A stretch of DNA of 64,000 nucleotides, taken from assembly GCA_043721315.1 (NCBI GenBank), contig JAYSQZ010000036.1:17652-81651 (forward strand), written 5' to 3'. Numbering within the stretch: position 1 is the stretch's first letter; each line of letters starts with the position of its first letter. The position numbers and the translations under genes were made by a program. The notes under the pieces are model-generated. The model did not search any database. It saw only the letters and a list, made by a program, of their open reading frames with translations, and was not told the origin of the DNA. This document shows positions 52,795 through 62,433 of this stretch, one piece after another. The stretch comes from Elstera sp043721315 (GTDB lineage: Bacteria > Pseudomonadota > Alphaproteobacteria > Elsterales > Elsteraceae).

Positions 52795-53964
52795 ATGCCG
52801 AATGATTTTCCGTCGCTGAATTTCGCCCTTGGGGAAGAGTTGGAGATGCTGCGCGCCAGCGTGCGGAGCTTCGCGGCTGACCGCATCGCCCCTATCGCCG
52901 CCGAAACCGACCTGAAGAACGAGTTTCCCGCCCATCTGTGGCGCGAAATGGGCGACCTTGGCATTCTCGGCGTGACCGTGCCGGAGGAATACGGCGGCGC
53001 GGGCATGGGCTATCTCGCGCATACCATTGCGATGGAAGAGGTTAGCCGGGCCTCCGCCTCCATCGGCCTCTCCTACGGCGCGCACTCCAACCTCTGCGTC
53101 AATCAACTCAAGCTAAACGGCACCGACGCGCAAAAGCGCCGCTACCTGCCGAAGCTACTCTCTGGGGAGCACGTTGGCGCGCTCGCCATGTCCGAATCCG
53201 GCGCGGGGTCCGATGTCGTGTCCATGCGCCTGCGTGCCGATAAAAAGGGCGGCCGCTATGTGCTGAACGGCACGAAAATGTGGATCACCAACGGCCCCGA
53301 CGCCGACACCCTCGTCGTTTACGCCAAAACCGACCCAGAGGCCGGGGCGCGCGGCATGACCGCCTTCATCGTGGAAAAAACCTTCAAAGGCTTCCGCACC
53401 GCCCAAAAGCTGGACAAACTCGGGATGCGCGGCTCCAATACCTGCGAGCTGGTGTTTGAAGACTGCGAAGTGCCCGAAGAAAACGTGCTGAACGCCGTCG
53501 GGCGCGGCGTGAACGTGCTGATGAGCGGCCTCGATTTCGAGCGCGTCGTGCTCGCAGGTGGCCCCCTCGGCATTATGCAAGCGTGCCTCGACGTGGTGAT
53601 CCCCTACCTGCACGACCGCCACCAGTTCGGCCAGCCCATCGGCGAGTTCCAACTGATGCAAGGCAAGCTCGCCGATATGTACGTGACGCTGAACGCCAGT
53701 AGAGCCTATGTTTACGCGGTGGCGGGCGCCTGTGATCGTGGCACCGTGACCCGCAAAGACGCCGCCGGCTGCATCCTCTACGCCGCCGAACGCGCCACCT
53801 GGATGGCGCTCGAAGCCATCCAATGCCTCGGCGGCAACGGCTATATCAATGAGTACCCGACAGGGCGGTTGCTGCGGGATGCGAAACTGTATGAGATAGG
53901 GGCAGGCACCAGCGAGATTCGGCGGTGGCTGATCGGGCGTGAATTGTTCGCGGAGACGAAGTAG
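52795..53964 (+). CDS. liuA: Isovaleryl-CoA dehydrogenase
   Basis: 389 aa FAD-dependent acyl-CoA dehydrogenase. Oxidises isovaleryl-CoA to 3-methylcrotonyl-CoA, passing electrons to ETF. AMSESGAGSDVVSM and MWITNGPDADTLVVYAKT are family blocks. The catalytic Glu is placed in the loop as in isovaleryl-CoA dehydrogenase: GLDFERVVLAGGPLGIM with Glu249. C-terminal YEIGAGTSEIRRWLIGREL is complete. First enzyme gene of the liu operon; the operon is interrupted directly after it. Confidence 0.95.
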   Translation: MPNDFPSLNFALGEELEMLRASVRSFAADRIAPIAAETDLKNEFPAHLWREMGDLGILGVTVPEEYGGAGMGYLAHTIAMEEVSRASASIGLSYGAHSNLCVNQLKLNGTDAQKRRYLPKLLSGEHVGALAMSESGAGSDVVSMRLRADKKGGRYVLNGTKMWITNGPDADTLVVYAKTDPEAGARGMTAFIVEKTFKGFRTAQKLDKLGMRGSNTCELVFEDCEVPEENVLNAVGRGVNVLMSGLDFERVVLAGGPLGIMQACLDVVIPYLHDRHQFGQPIGEFQLMQGKLADMYVTLNASRAYVYAVAGACDRGTVTRKDAAGCILYAAERATWMALEAIQCLGGNGYINEYPTGRLLRDAKLYEIGAGTSEIRRWLIGRELFAETK

Positions 53965-54052
53965 GGGCAATTGTGGAGAATATTGCGTTGTAATTCTTCA
54001 AAATTTATCTGGTTCTGATCGGTTGAGTGCGGTTATTCAGGCGGAGGCAGTC

Positions 54053-55105
54053 ATGGAAAATTTTGAGCAGTATAGTGCTAGATTCTTAAAGAGAGTCAAT
54101 TTGTCGGGAGGCGATATATTAGTTGACCATTATACAAGTCAGAGTAATATTTTATCTATTATAAAGTATGAGAATTTTCGCGCATCTCATTCGAATTTTA
54201 TGAATGATCCTGACGATGCGAATTATTTTAAGGTGGCGATGGAGAATGCTATATTTAATGGCCTGGCAAATTCAGAAAATTGGACTCATGAAGATCACGT
54301 GTTAATCGGAAAAGTTTTTGATGATATTGATATTTATATTGGAAAATTGATGGATTTTTGTAAAAATAAATTAAATTTTACTGTTTTAATGAAATTAATT
54401 CGAAAAATGATTGGTGATTTTGATCAGAAAATCAAAACTTCAGAGTATGAAGTTATTCCGGGATATTACGTTATTTCTTTTTCTCATTATCTTGAAGATG
54501 GTGATCTCATGTTATGGCGTTCTTACGCAAATGACGGGAAGGGTGGAAGAATTACATTTTCTCTTTCCGATCTGTATAAATCTTATGAAATAGATAATCA
54601 ATTTCCAAAAGACGCCATTCATGTTTATGAGTGCATATATGCGGATAGAGTAAAGATTAAGCAGGTAGTTTCAGGCTGTATTGAGCGTATTATGATTGAT
54701 GTTGAGGATTTTTTGAATAAAAATAGTATCACCTCGTTAAAACGTTTGGAAGAAAAAGAATTGATAGTCGATCAATTTCTTTCTGAAAAAATGAGATTTA
54801 TCCAAAAAATGTCATGCATGATAAAGAGTCATCACTACCAAGGAGAAAGAGAAGTTAGATTGGTGATAGATTCTAAGCAGGTCAATAAAGAAAAATTCTG
54901 GGCTTCTGAAAAAATGATTATACCGTATGTTGATTTTCAATTTTCTTCATTGTCTATCTGTTCTGTCTCGGTTGGGCCAAGATCTGATGTTCGGTCATCA
55001 AAGTCTATGCTTGGGTTTTGCTATCATCACTTGGTCGATAAAGGGTTAAAGCGAAAAAATATATACGTTGATAGGAGTCCGGTCAGATATGTCGGGCGCG
55101 ATTAA
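54053..55105 (+). CDS. DUF2971-family protein, AT-rich insertion in the liu operon
   Basis: About 350 aa from ATG 54053 (GGAGG five bases upstream). DUF2971 features: DHYTSQSNILSIIKYENFRASHSNFMNDPDDANYF, YYVISFSHYLEDGDLMLWRSYANDGKGGRITF, and a C-terminal GEREVRLVID. Function unknown; family members are sporadic and often lie in accessory or defence regions. The gene is strikingly AT-rich with A/T-ending codons, unlike the GC-rich genes on either side, and splits liuA from the rest of the operon. No integrase, transposase or repeat borders were found. Confidence 0.8.
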   Translation: MENFEQYSARFLKRVNLSGGDILVDHYTSQSNILSIIKYENFRASHSNFMNDPDDANYFKVAMENAIFNGLANSENWTHEDHVLIGKVFDDIDIYIGKLMDFCKNKLNFTVLMKLIRKMIGDFDQKIKTSEYEVIPGYYVISFSHYLEDGDLMLWRSYANDGKGGRITFSLSDLYKSYEIDNQFPKDAIHVYECIYADRVKIKQVVSGCIERIMIDVEDFLNKNSITSLKRLEEKELIVDQFLSEKMRFIQKMSCMIKSHHYQGEREVRLVIDSKQVNKEKFWASEKMIIPYVDFQFSSLSICSVSVGPRSDVRSSKSMLGFCYHHLVDKGLKRKNIYVDRSPVRYVGRD

Positions 55106-55130
55106 ATTAGAGTTATTAGAGGAACCCACC

Positions 55131-56330
55131 ATGACCGATCCCATCGTAATCGTCTCCGCCGCCCGCACCCCGCTCGGCGGGTTCCAGGGCGAGCTTCAAA
55201 CCCTCACCGCGCCCAAACTCGGTGCGGTTGCCATCGCGGCTGCCCTCCAAAGGGCCGGGCTGTCCGCCGAACAGGTGGAGGAAGTCTTCATGGGCAATGT
55301 GCTGTCTGCGGGCGTTGGGCAAGCGCCGGCGCGGCAGGCGGCGTTGGGGGCGGGGGTGCCGGAGGGGGTGCCGTGTACTGGGATTTCCAAAGTCTGCGGT
55401 TCGGGCATGAAGGCGGTGATGCTGGCCCATGATGCCCTGCTGGCGGGGGCCGTCCATACCATCATCGCGGGCGGGATGGAGAGCATGAGTCTTGCGCCTT
55501 ATCTGCTGGACCGGGCGCGGGCGGGGTATCGGCTCGGGCATGGGCGCACTATCGACCATATGTTTTTCGACGGGCTGGAAGATGCTTACGCCACCGATAG
55601 CGCGGGCAATCGCCGCTTGATGGGCAGTTTTGCCGAGGATACCGCCGAAGCCTATCAGTTCACCCGCGAGATGCAGGACGGGTTCGCGCTAACGTCGCTC
55701 GCCCGCGCGCAAAAAGCCCAAACCGACGGCAGTTTCGAGGCCGAAATCGCCCCTGTGACCGTGAAGGGCCGGGGTGGGGACGTGTTGATTACTGCCGACG
55801 AACAGCCGAAATCGGCGAAACCTGAGAAAATCCCCACGCTGAAACCCGCCTTTCGCAAAGACGGCACGGTGACGGCGGCGAATTCTTCTTCCATTTCCGA
55901 TGGGGCGGCGGCGTTGTTGCTCATGCGCCGGTCGGAGGCTGAGGCGCGCGGCTTGCCGATCCGGGCGATTATTCGCGGTCACGCGGCGCACGCCCAAGCC
56001 CCGGCTTGGTTCACCACGGCCCCCGTTGGCGCGATGCGGAGTCTGCTGGGGAAAGTCGGTTGGCGCGCGGGCGAGGTTGATCTGTACGAGATCAATGAAG
56101 CCTTCGCGGTGGTAGCGCTGGCCGCCATGAAAGACCTCGATTTGCCCGCCGATAAGGTGAATATCCACGGCGGCGCGTGCGCCCTCGGCCATCCCATTGG
56201 TGCGTCGGGCGCGCGGATTTTGGTCACGCTGCTGCACGCGCTGGAACGCTACGATCTGAAACGCGGTATCGCCTCCCTCTGCATCGGTGGCGGCGAGGCA
56301 ACCGCCGTTGCCCTCGAACGGGTCGCCTAA
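55131..56330 (+). CDS. Acetyl-CoA C-acetyltransferase (thiolase)
   Basis: 399 aa. Active-site Cys89 in KVCGSGMKAV; the GGACALGHPIGASGARI block with the catalytic His; C-terminal CIGGGEATAVALERV. Interconverts two acetyl-CoA and acetoacetyl-CoA; in this operon it would cleave acetoacetyl-CoA from leucine breakdown, or feed PHB synthesis. ATG 55131 with GAGGAA upstream; the open frame back to 55068 lies in the end of the DUF2971 gene. Stop overlaps the next start (TAATG). Confidence 0.93.
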   Translation: MTDPIVIVSAARTPLGGFQGELQTLTAPKLGAVAIAAALQRAGLSAEQVEEVFMGNVLSAGVGQAPARQAALGAGVPEGVPCTGISKVCGSGMKAVMLAHDALLAGAVHTIIAGGMESMSLAPYLLDRARAGYRLGHGRTIDHMFFDGLEDAYATDSAGNRRLMGSFAEDTAEAYQFTREMQDGFALTSLARAQKAQTDGSFEAEIAPVTVKGRGGDVLITADEQPKSAKPEKIPTLKPAFRKDGTVTAANSSSISDGAAALLLMRRSEAEARGLPIRAIIRGHAAHAQAPAWFTTAPVGAMRSLLGKVGWRAGEVDLYEINEAFAVVALAAMKDLDLPADKVNIHGGACALGHPIGASGARILVTLLHALERYDLKRGIASLCIGGGEATAVALERVA

Positions 56331-57952
56331 TGCCAGGATTGCTGCCGCGCCGGGGGAGTTATGGGGAGGTTTGTGCGGACTTCCGCTGGAATCTCCCCGC
56401 CCGCTTCAATATCGGCGTGGCGGTTGCCGACGCGCCGGTTGCGCGCGGCGACGGGGTGGCGCTGATCGACGTGGGTAGCGACGGCACGTCACGCGACTGG
56501 CGGTTTTCGGACCTGCTGCGGGCAGCAAGCCGCCTCGGTAATCTGCTGGAAGCCAACGGCATCGGGCGCGGCGAGCGGGTGGGGGTGTTGCTAGCGCAAT
56601 CGCCGGAAACCGCTATCGCCCATATCGCCGCCTATCGCCACGGGGCGATTGCCGTGCCGTTGTTCAGCCTGTTCGGGCCGGAAGCCTTGGAATTTCGCCT
56701 GTCGAACTGTACGGCTTCGGCCCTCATTACCGACCGCGCGGGCTATGAGAAAATCGCCGCCCTCCGCGCGGGCCTTCCGGCGCTGAAGCTAGTGATCGTC
56801 ACCGATTGGGGCGCGGGGGCAACGCCGCCCGGTGTTGTTGATTGGACGGCAGGGCTGGCGGCTGCCGCCGACACGCGCGCGGCGGTCGATACTGCTGCCG
56901 ATGATCCTGCGGTTATCATCTACACCTCCGGCACCACGGGCCAGCCAAAGGGCGCGCTGCACGCTCACCGCGTACTGCTGGGGCATTTGCCGGGGGTGGA
57001 GATGCCCCATCATTTCTTCCCCGAAATCGGCGACCGCTTCTGGACCCCCGCCGATTGGGCCTGGATTGGTGGGCTGTTCGACGTGCTGTTGCCGTCCTTG
57101 TACCACGGCGTCCCCGTGGTCGCGCACCGCATGAGCAAGTTCGATCCCGATGCCGCTTTCGCCTTCATCACCCGCAATGGCGTGCGGAACCTCTTCTTGC
57201 CGCCCACGGCGCTGAAGCTGATGCGCGCGTCCACGGCAACCGCCCGCAGCGTCCGTTCGGTCGCGAGTGGGGGCGAGGCGTTGGGCGGGGAATTGCTTGA
57301 CTGGGGCCGCAGCGCTTTCGGCGTCACCATCAACGAGTTCTACGGCCAGACCGAATGCAATCTGGTGGTGGGCAATGATGATCTGCTGTTCCCCGTCAAG
57401 CCCGGCGCAACCGGGCGGCCCTTCCCCGGCCACCGCGTCGCCGTGGTCGATGGCGCGGGAACGGTCCTTCCCCCCGGCACGCCAGGCACGATTGCCGTTG
57501 CCCGGCCCGACCCGGTGATGTTCCTTGGGTATTGGAACAACCCCGCCGCAACGGCGGCTAAATTCATAGGCGACTGGCTGCTAACCGGCGATCAAGGCGC
57601 GCTGGATGAAGACGGTTACGTTCATTTCGTCGGGCGCGATGACGATGTGATTACGTCGGGCGGTTATCGCATCGGCCCCGGTGAAATCGAAGATTGCCTA
57701 CTGAAGCACCCCGCCGTCGCAATGGTGGCGGTGGTTGGCAAGCCCGATCCCGTTCGCACCGAAATCGTCAAAGCCTTCATCGTGCTGACCCCCGGTAGGC
57801 AGGCGAGTGAGGCCCTCACCGCCGAGTTGCAAGGCTTCGTGCGCCAGCGCCTCGCAGCCCATGAATACCCGCGCGAAATCGCCTATCTGTCCGACCTGCC
57901 GATGACCGCGACGGGCAAAATCATCCGTAGAGAGTTGCGGGCGCGGGGTTAA
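56330..57952 (+). CDS. AMP-forming acyl-CoA synthetase
   Basis: 541 aa of the adenylate-forming family. Core motif IIYTSGTTGQPKGALH (A3), FYGQTECN (A5), GDQGALDEDGYVHFVGRDDDVI (A7/A8) and MTATGKIIRREL with the catalytic Lys (A10). Activates a carboxylate to its CoA ester via an acyl-AMP. Overall pattern is like medium-chain or acetoacetyl-CoA-type synthetases; the operon suggests acetoacetate or a branched-chain acid as substrate. ATG overlaps the thiolase stop. Confidence 0.88.
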   Translation: MPGLLPRRGSYGEVCADFRWNLPARFNIGVAVADAPVARGDGVALIDVGSDGTSRDWRFSDLLRAASRLGNLLEANGIGRGERVGVLLAQSPETAIAHIAAYRHGAIAVPLFSLFGPEALEFRLSNCTASALITDRAGYEKIAALRAGLPALKLVIVTDWGAGATPPGVVDWTAGLAAAADTRAAVDTAADDPAVIIYTSGTTGQPKGALHAHRVLLGHLPGVEMPHHFFPEIGDRFWTPADWAWIGGLFDVLLPSLYHGVPVVAHRMSKFDPDAAFAFITRNGVRNLFLPPTALKLMRASTATARSVRSVASGGEALGGELLDWGRSAFGVTINEFYGQTECNLVVGNDDLLFPVKPGATGRPFPGHRVAVVDGAGTVLPPGTPGTIAVARPDPVMFLGYWNNPAATAAKFIGDWLLTGDQGALDEDGYVHFVGRDDDVITSGGYRIGPGEIEDCLLKHPAVAMVAVVGKPDPVRTEIVKAFIVLTPGRQASEALTAELQGFVRQRLAAHEYPREIAYLSDLPMTATGKIIRRELRARG

Positions 57953-58013
57953 GAGAACACCGAGATTAGAAAATCCGCCGGGCACCAGACCCGCCGCGAG
58001 GGGAGGAGTAGAT

Positions 58014-59621
58014 ATGTCGCCGATACGGACCGCCATAGACATTAAGTCCAGCACCTATCACGAAAACCAGACCGCGATGCTGCCGCTCGTGGCCGACTTG
58101 AAGGCGACAGTCGCGCGGCTGGCCGAAGGCGGCGGGCAGGCGGCGCGGGCTAAACATATCGCGCGCGGCAAACTGCTGCCCAGGGATCGTATTCGCACGC
58201 TGCTGGATGTTGGCGCGCCGTTTCTGGAACTCAGTCAATTCGCCGCCTTCGAGATGTATAAGGACGAGGTGCCGTGTGCGGGTATTATCACCGGCATCGG
58301 GCGCGTGTCGGGCCGGGAATGCGTGATCGTGGCGAACGACGCCACCGTGAAGGGCGGCACCTATTTTCCGCTGACGGTGCGAAAGCACCTGCGCGCCCAG
58401 GCGATTGCGCGGGAAAATCATCTGCCGTGCCTGTATCTGGTCGATAGCGGCGGCGCGAACCTACCGAACCAAGATGAGGTTTTCCCCGACCGGGAGCACT
58501 TCGGGCGGATTTTTTATAATCAGGCGACCCTATCCGCCCTGGGCATTCCGCAAATCGCCGTGGTGATGGGGTCTTGCACGGCAGGCGGGGCCTATGTTCC
58601 GGCAATGGCAGACGAAAGCATTATCGTGCGAAACCAAGGCACCATCTTTCTCGGTGGCCCGCCGTTGGTAAAAGCCGCGACGGGGGAAGTGGTGACGGCG
58701 GAAGATTTAGGCGGGGCGGAGGTGCATACGCGCATCTCCGGCGTTGCCGATCATCTGGCGGAAAACGATTCCCACGCCCTCGGGATTGCCCGGTCGATCA
58801 TCGCCAATCTCAACCGCCCGAAACCCATGCCGCTGGAGGTGCGCGAACCGCGCCCGCCGTTGTACGATCCGAAGGAAATCTACGGTATCGTCTCGGCAGA
58901 CCTGCGGAAACCCTACGACGTGCGCGAGATTATCGCCCGCATCGTCGATGCGTCCGAGTTCGATGAGTTCAAGGCGCATTACGGCACCACGCTGGTCACG
59001 GGCTTTGCCCATATCTGGGGGTATCCCGTTGGCATCGTCGCGAATAACGGCATTCTGTTCGGGGAAAGCGCGCAGAAGGGCGCACATTTCATCGAGCTTT
59101 GCGGCCAGCGCGGCATTCCGCTGATCTTCTTGCAGAATATCACGGGCTTTATGGTCGGAAAAAAATACGAACACGGCGGCATTGCCAAAGACGGCGCGAA
59201 AATGGTCGCAGCGGTGTCTTGCGTCGCGGTGCCGAAGCTGACGGTGATTATCGGCAACAGCTTCGGCGCGGGCAACTACGGCATGTGCGGGCGGGCGTTC
59301 GATCCGCGCTTCTTGTGGATGTGGCCGAACGCCCGCATCTCCGTGATGGGGGGGGAGCAGGCGGCGAATGTGCTAGCCCAGGTCCGCCGCGACGGTATGG
59401 AGGCCAAGGGCCAAAGCTGGAGCACGGAGGAGGAGGCGAGCTTCAAAGCGCCAATCCACACTCAGTACGATAAGCAGGGCCACCCCTATTACTCTTCGGC
59501 GCGATTGTGGGACGATGGCATCATCGACCCCGCTGAAACCCGCACTGTCCTCGCGCTTGGCCTGTCTGCCGCCCTGAACGCCCCCATTCCCGAAAGCCGC
59601 TTCGGCGTGTTTCGGATGTAG
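58014..59621 (+). CDS. liuB: 3-Methylcrotonyl-CoA carboxylase, carboxyltransferase subunit
   Basis: 535 aa carboxyltransferase of the biotin-dependent acyl-CoA carboxylases. ARGKLLPRDRIRTLLD, then GGAYVPAMADESIIV and GTIFLGGPPLVKAATGE in the N-terminal half, and the C-terminal FLQNITGFMVGKKYEHGGIAKDGAKMV characteristic of the methylcrotonyl-CoA type. Transfers CO2 from biotin to 3-methylcrotonyl-CoA giving 3-methylglutaconyl-CoA. Pairs with liuD. Confidence 0.95.
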   Translation: MSPIRTAIDIKSSTYHENQTAMLPLVADLKATVARLAEGGGQAARAKHIARGKLLPRDRIRTLLDVGAPFLELSQFAAFEMYKDEVPCAGIITGIGRVSGRECVIVANDATVKGGTYFPLTVRKHLRAQAIARENHLPCLYLVDSGGANLPNQDEVFPDREHFGRIFYNQATLSALGIPQIAVVMGSCTAGGAYVPAMADESIIVRNQGTIFLGGPPLVKAATGEVVTAEDLGGAEVHTRISGVADHLAENDSHALGIARSIIANLNRPKPMPLEVREPRPPLYDPKEIYGIVSADLRKPYDVREIIARIVDASEFDEFKAHYGTTLVTGFAHIWGYPVGIVANNGILFGESAQKGAHFIELCGQRGIPLIFLQNITGFMVGKKYEHGGIAKDGAKMVAAVSCVAVPKLTVIIGNSFGAGNYGMCGRAFDPRFLWMWPNARISVMGGEQAANVLAQVRRDGMEAKGQSWSTEEEASFKAPIHTQYDKQGHPYYSSARLWDDGIIDPAETRTVLALGLSAALNAPIPESRFGVFRM

Positions 59622-59632
59622 GGGAGGCGCGC

Positions 59633-60412
59633 ATGAGCAACCTTCTGATCGAACAAACCGGGGCGGTCGCGCGCCTCACCCTCAACCGGCCCGAGATTCA
59701 TAATGCCTTCGACGAGCACCTGATTGCGGCATTAACCGACGCGGTGGCCGCAACCAGTGCCGATGCCTCCGTGCGCGTGATCGTGCTCGCCGGGGCTGGT
59801 AAGAGCTTTTCTGCGGGCGGCGACCTTAGCTGGATGCGCCGGATGGCGAGCTATAGCGCGGAGGAGAATCTAGCCGACGCCCACGGCCTCGCCCGGTTGA
59901 TGCAGACGATCGACACCAGCCCGAAGCCTATCATCGCCCGCGTTCACGGCTCGGCTTATGCCGGGGGCCTCGGGCTGGTCGCCTGTGCCGATATCGCCAT
60001 TGGTGTGCCGGAAGCCCAGTTCGCCATTACCGAGGTAAAGCTGGGGCTGATCCCGGCGGTGATCTCCCCCTATCTGGTGCGCGCGATGGGGGTGCGCGAA
60101 GCCCGGCGCTGGTGCCTTACGGCGCAACGCTTTTCGGCGACAGAAGCCCAGCGCCTCGGCCTGTTGCACGCGGTCGTTCCGGCAGACCGGCTCAATGCGG
60201 TGATCGAGGCCGAAATCGACGCCCTGCTCGCAGCCGCCCCCGAAGCCGTCGCGGAAACCAAGCGCCTGCTGAAAGCCGTGGATCGCCCGCTCGACGAGAG
60301 CGTGATTGCCGAGACCGCCCAGCGCATCGCCCTTCGCCGCGCCGCGCCGGAAGCGCGGGAGGGGCTGGCGGCTTTTTTCGATAAACGCGCGCCCACTTGG
60401 GCGAGGGAGTAA
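59633..60412 (+). CDS. liuC: Methylglutaconyl-CoA hydratase (enoyl-CoA hydratase family)
   Basis: 259 aa crotonase. LNRPEIHNAFDEHLI, AGAGKSFSAGGDLSWMRRMASYSAEENL (oxyanion hole region), and PKPIIARVHGSAYAGGLGLVACADIAIG with the second oxyanion Gly; FAITEVKLGLIPAVISPYLVRAMG follows. Hydrates 3-methylglutaconyl-CoA to HMG-CoA; the assignment over other crotonases rests on its place between liuB and liuD. Eleven bases after liuB. Confidence 0.93.
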   Translation: MSNLLIEQTGAVARLTLNRPEIHNAFDEHLIAALTDAVAATSADASVRVIVLAGAGKSFSAGGDLSWMRRMASYSAEENLADAHGLARLMQTIDTSPKPIIARVHGSAYAGGLGLVACADIAIGVPEAQFAITEVKLGLIPAVISPYLVRAMGVREARRWCLTAQRFSATEAQRLGLLHAVVPADRLNAVIEAEIDALLAAAPEAVAETKRLLKAVDRPLDESVIAETAQRIALRRAAPEAREGLAAFFDKRAPTWARE

Positions 60413-60417
60413 CCCCG

Positions 60418-62433
60418 ATGATTAAGACTCTGCTCATCGCCAATCGCGGCGAAATCGCCTGCCGGATCATCCGCACGGCCCGCCGCTTGGGCATTCGCAC
60501 TGTCGCGGTCTATTCCGATGCCGATGCGGGCGCGGCCCATGTGGCCGCTGCCGATCTCGCCATCCGCCTCGGCCCCGCGCCTGCCCGCGAGAGCTATCTT
60601 AAGGCCGATCTGCTGTTGGAGGTCGCGAAAGTCACGGGGGCCGATGCAGTGCATCCGGGCTATGGGTTCCTCTCGGAAAATGCCGGGTTCGCCGAAGCTT
60701 GCGCTGCGGCAGGCGTTATCTTCATCGGCCCGCCCCCCAGTGCCATCGCCGCGATGGGATCGAAAAGCGCCGCGAAATCTCTGATGGAAAAAGCCGGGGT
60801 GCCGTTAGTCCCCGGCTATCACGGCGACCGGCAGGAGCCAGAGTTTTTGGCGCTTGAGGCTGCGCGCATCGGCTTTCCGCTGCTCATTAAAGCCTCGGCG
60901 GGCGGGGGCGGGAAAGGCATGAAGATTGTCCGCGATGCGGGTGAGTTCGATGGTCAGTTGGCGTCGGCCAAGCGCGAAGCCCTGGCCAGCTTCGGCGACG
61001 ATCACGTGCTGATCGAACGCTACCTCACCAAGCCGCGTCATATTGAAGTGCAGGTGTTCTTCGATACGCACGGCAATGGCGTTTACCTGTACGAGCGCGA
61101 TTGCTCGATTCAGCGTCGTCACCAGAAAGTCGTCGAAGAAGCCCCTGCCCCCGGCCTGAGTGCAGAGCGCCGGGCGGCGATGGGCAAGGTCGCGGTGGAA
61201 GCCGCGCGGGCGGTGGGCTATGTCGGTGCAGGCACGGTGGAGTTTATTGCGGAAGGCGACGACTTCTTCTTTATGGAGATGAACACGCGCCTGCAAGTGG
61301 AGCATCCGGTGACGGAGGCGATTACGCAGCAAGACCTCGTGGAATGGCAAATCCGCGTTGCCGAAGGCCACCCGCTGCCGCTAACGCAAGCGACGATTCC
61401 CCTCGTCGGTCACGCAATCGAAGTGCGGCTGTATGCCGAAGACCCGCTAAAGGCGTTTCTGCCCCAAGTTGGGCGGCTCTCGACTGTTCGGTTCGGCAGC
61501 GGCGAGGGCGTTCGGGTTGATACCGGCGTGCGGAGCGGTGATAGCATCTCGATCTATTACGATCCGATGATCGCCAAGATCATCGCCTACGGGCCGGATC
61601 GCACGACAGCCACCCAGCGCCTGATTGCGGCGTTGAACGATAGCGTGTTGACCGGCGTCACGACGAACCGCGCCTTCCTGACCCGCATTCTCGCGCATCC
61701 GGCCTTTGCGGCGGCCGATCTCGATACCGGCTTTATCGAGCGCTACGGGGATGCGCTGCTGCCCGTGCCCGTGCCTGCGCCCGATGCTGTGTTGGGTCTT
61801 GCGACTCTGGCGGCGATGCTGCGGTCCAGCGGTGCGGCCACGGCGGTTCAGCAAAAGACCAACGATCCCTTCAGCCCGTGGGCAGTTACGACAGGTTGGC
61901 GCTTGAACCGCGATGCCTGGAACGACATTACGCTGCAAGACGGCGAACGGGTGCAGACGCTCCGCGCCCATTATCGCGGCGCGGGGTTCGAGATCGAGCT
62001 TCCCTCCGGCCCTGTGCCGGCGCGCGGCACTCTCACGCCGCTCCCAGAAGGAGGGGCAAGGCTGACCGCGACTCTCGGCGATAGCAGCCTTACGGCTCTC
62101 GTGTTCGACGCGCCGGAAGGGCTGTGGCTGCATGTGGATGGTGCCACCTATCGCTTCACGCTCATCGACCCGCGCCGGGCAGCAGACGCTGGTCCCGTTC
62201 AGGGCGGGCGGTTGCGCGCACCGATGCCGGGCAAGATCATCGCCCTCTCGGTCGCGGTTGGCGATACGGTCGAAGCCGGGGCAGTGCTGATGCTGGTGGA
62301 AGCGATGAAGATGGAACACGCTATTCGTGCGCCCAAAGCCGGGAAGATCACCGCGATTGCCTTTGCCGTCGGCGATCTCGTCGATGACGGGGTTGATTTG
62401 CTTACACTCGAAGCAGAGGCCGTTCCCGCATGA
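60418..62433 (+). CDS. liuD: 3-Methylcrotonyl-CoA carboxylase, biotin-containing subunit
   Basis: 671 aa. Biotin carboxylase with LLIANRGEIACRIIRTARRLGIRTVAVYSDAD, ATP-grasp block LLIKASAGGGGKGMKIV, and EMNTRLQVEHPVTEAI; a linking domain; a C-terminal biotinyl domain with EAMKMEH, biotin site Lys631. Charges biotin with bicarbonate and presents it to the LiuB subunit. I start at ATG 60418 with GGGAG upstream. Stop overlaps liuE. Confidence 0.96.
   Translation: MIKTLLIANRGEIACRIIRTARRLGIRTVAVYSDADAGAAHVAAADLAIRLGPAPARESYLKADLLLEVAKVTGADAVHPGYGFLSENAGFAEACAAAGVIFIGPPPSAIAAMGSKSAAKSLMEKAGVPLVPGYHGDRQEPEFLALEAARIGFPLLIKASAGGGGKGMKIVRDAGEFDGQLASAKREALASFGDDHVLIERYLTKPRHIEVQVFFDTHGNGVYLYERDCSIQRRHQKVVEEAPAPGLSAERRAAMGKVAVEAARAVGYVGAGTVEFIAEGDDFFFMEMNTRLQVEHPVTEAITQQDLVEWQIRVAEGHPLPLTQATIPLVGHAIEVRLYAEDPLKAFLPQVGRLSTVRFGSGEGVRVDTGVRSGDSISIYYDPMIAKIIAYGPDRTTATQRLIAALNDSVLTGVTTNRAFLTRILAHPAFAAADLDTGFIERYGDALLPVPVPAPDAVLGLATLAAMLRSSGAATAVQQKTNDPFSPWAVTTGWRLNRDAWNDITLQDGERVQTLRAHYRGAGFEIELPSGPVPARGTLTPLPEGGARLTATLGDSSLTALVFDAPEGLWLHVDGATYRFTLIDPRRAADAGPVQGGRLRAPMPGKIIALSVAVGDTVEAGAVLMLVEAMKMEHAIRAPKAGKITAIAFAVGDLVDDGVDLLTLEAEAVPA

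Noticed and set aside
53939..54052. Longer N-terminus for the DUF2971 gene
   Set aside because: The 38 residues overlap the end of liuA and a good ribosome-binding site stands before ATG 54053.
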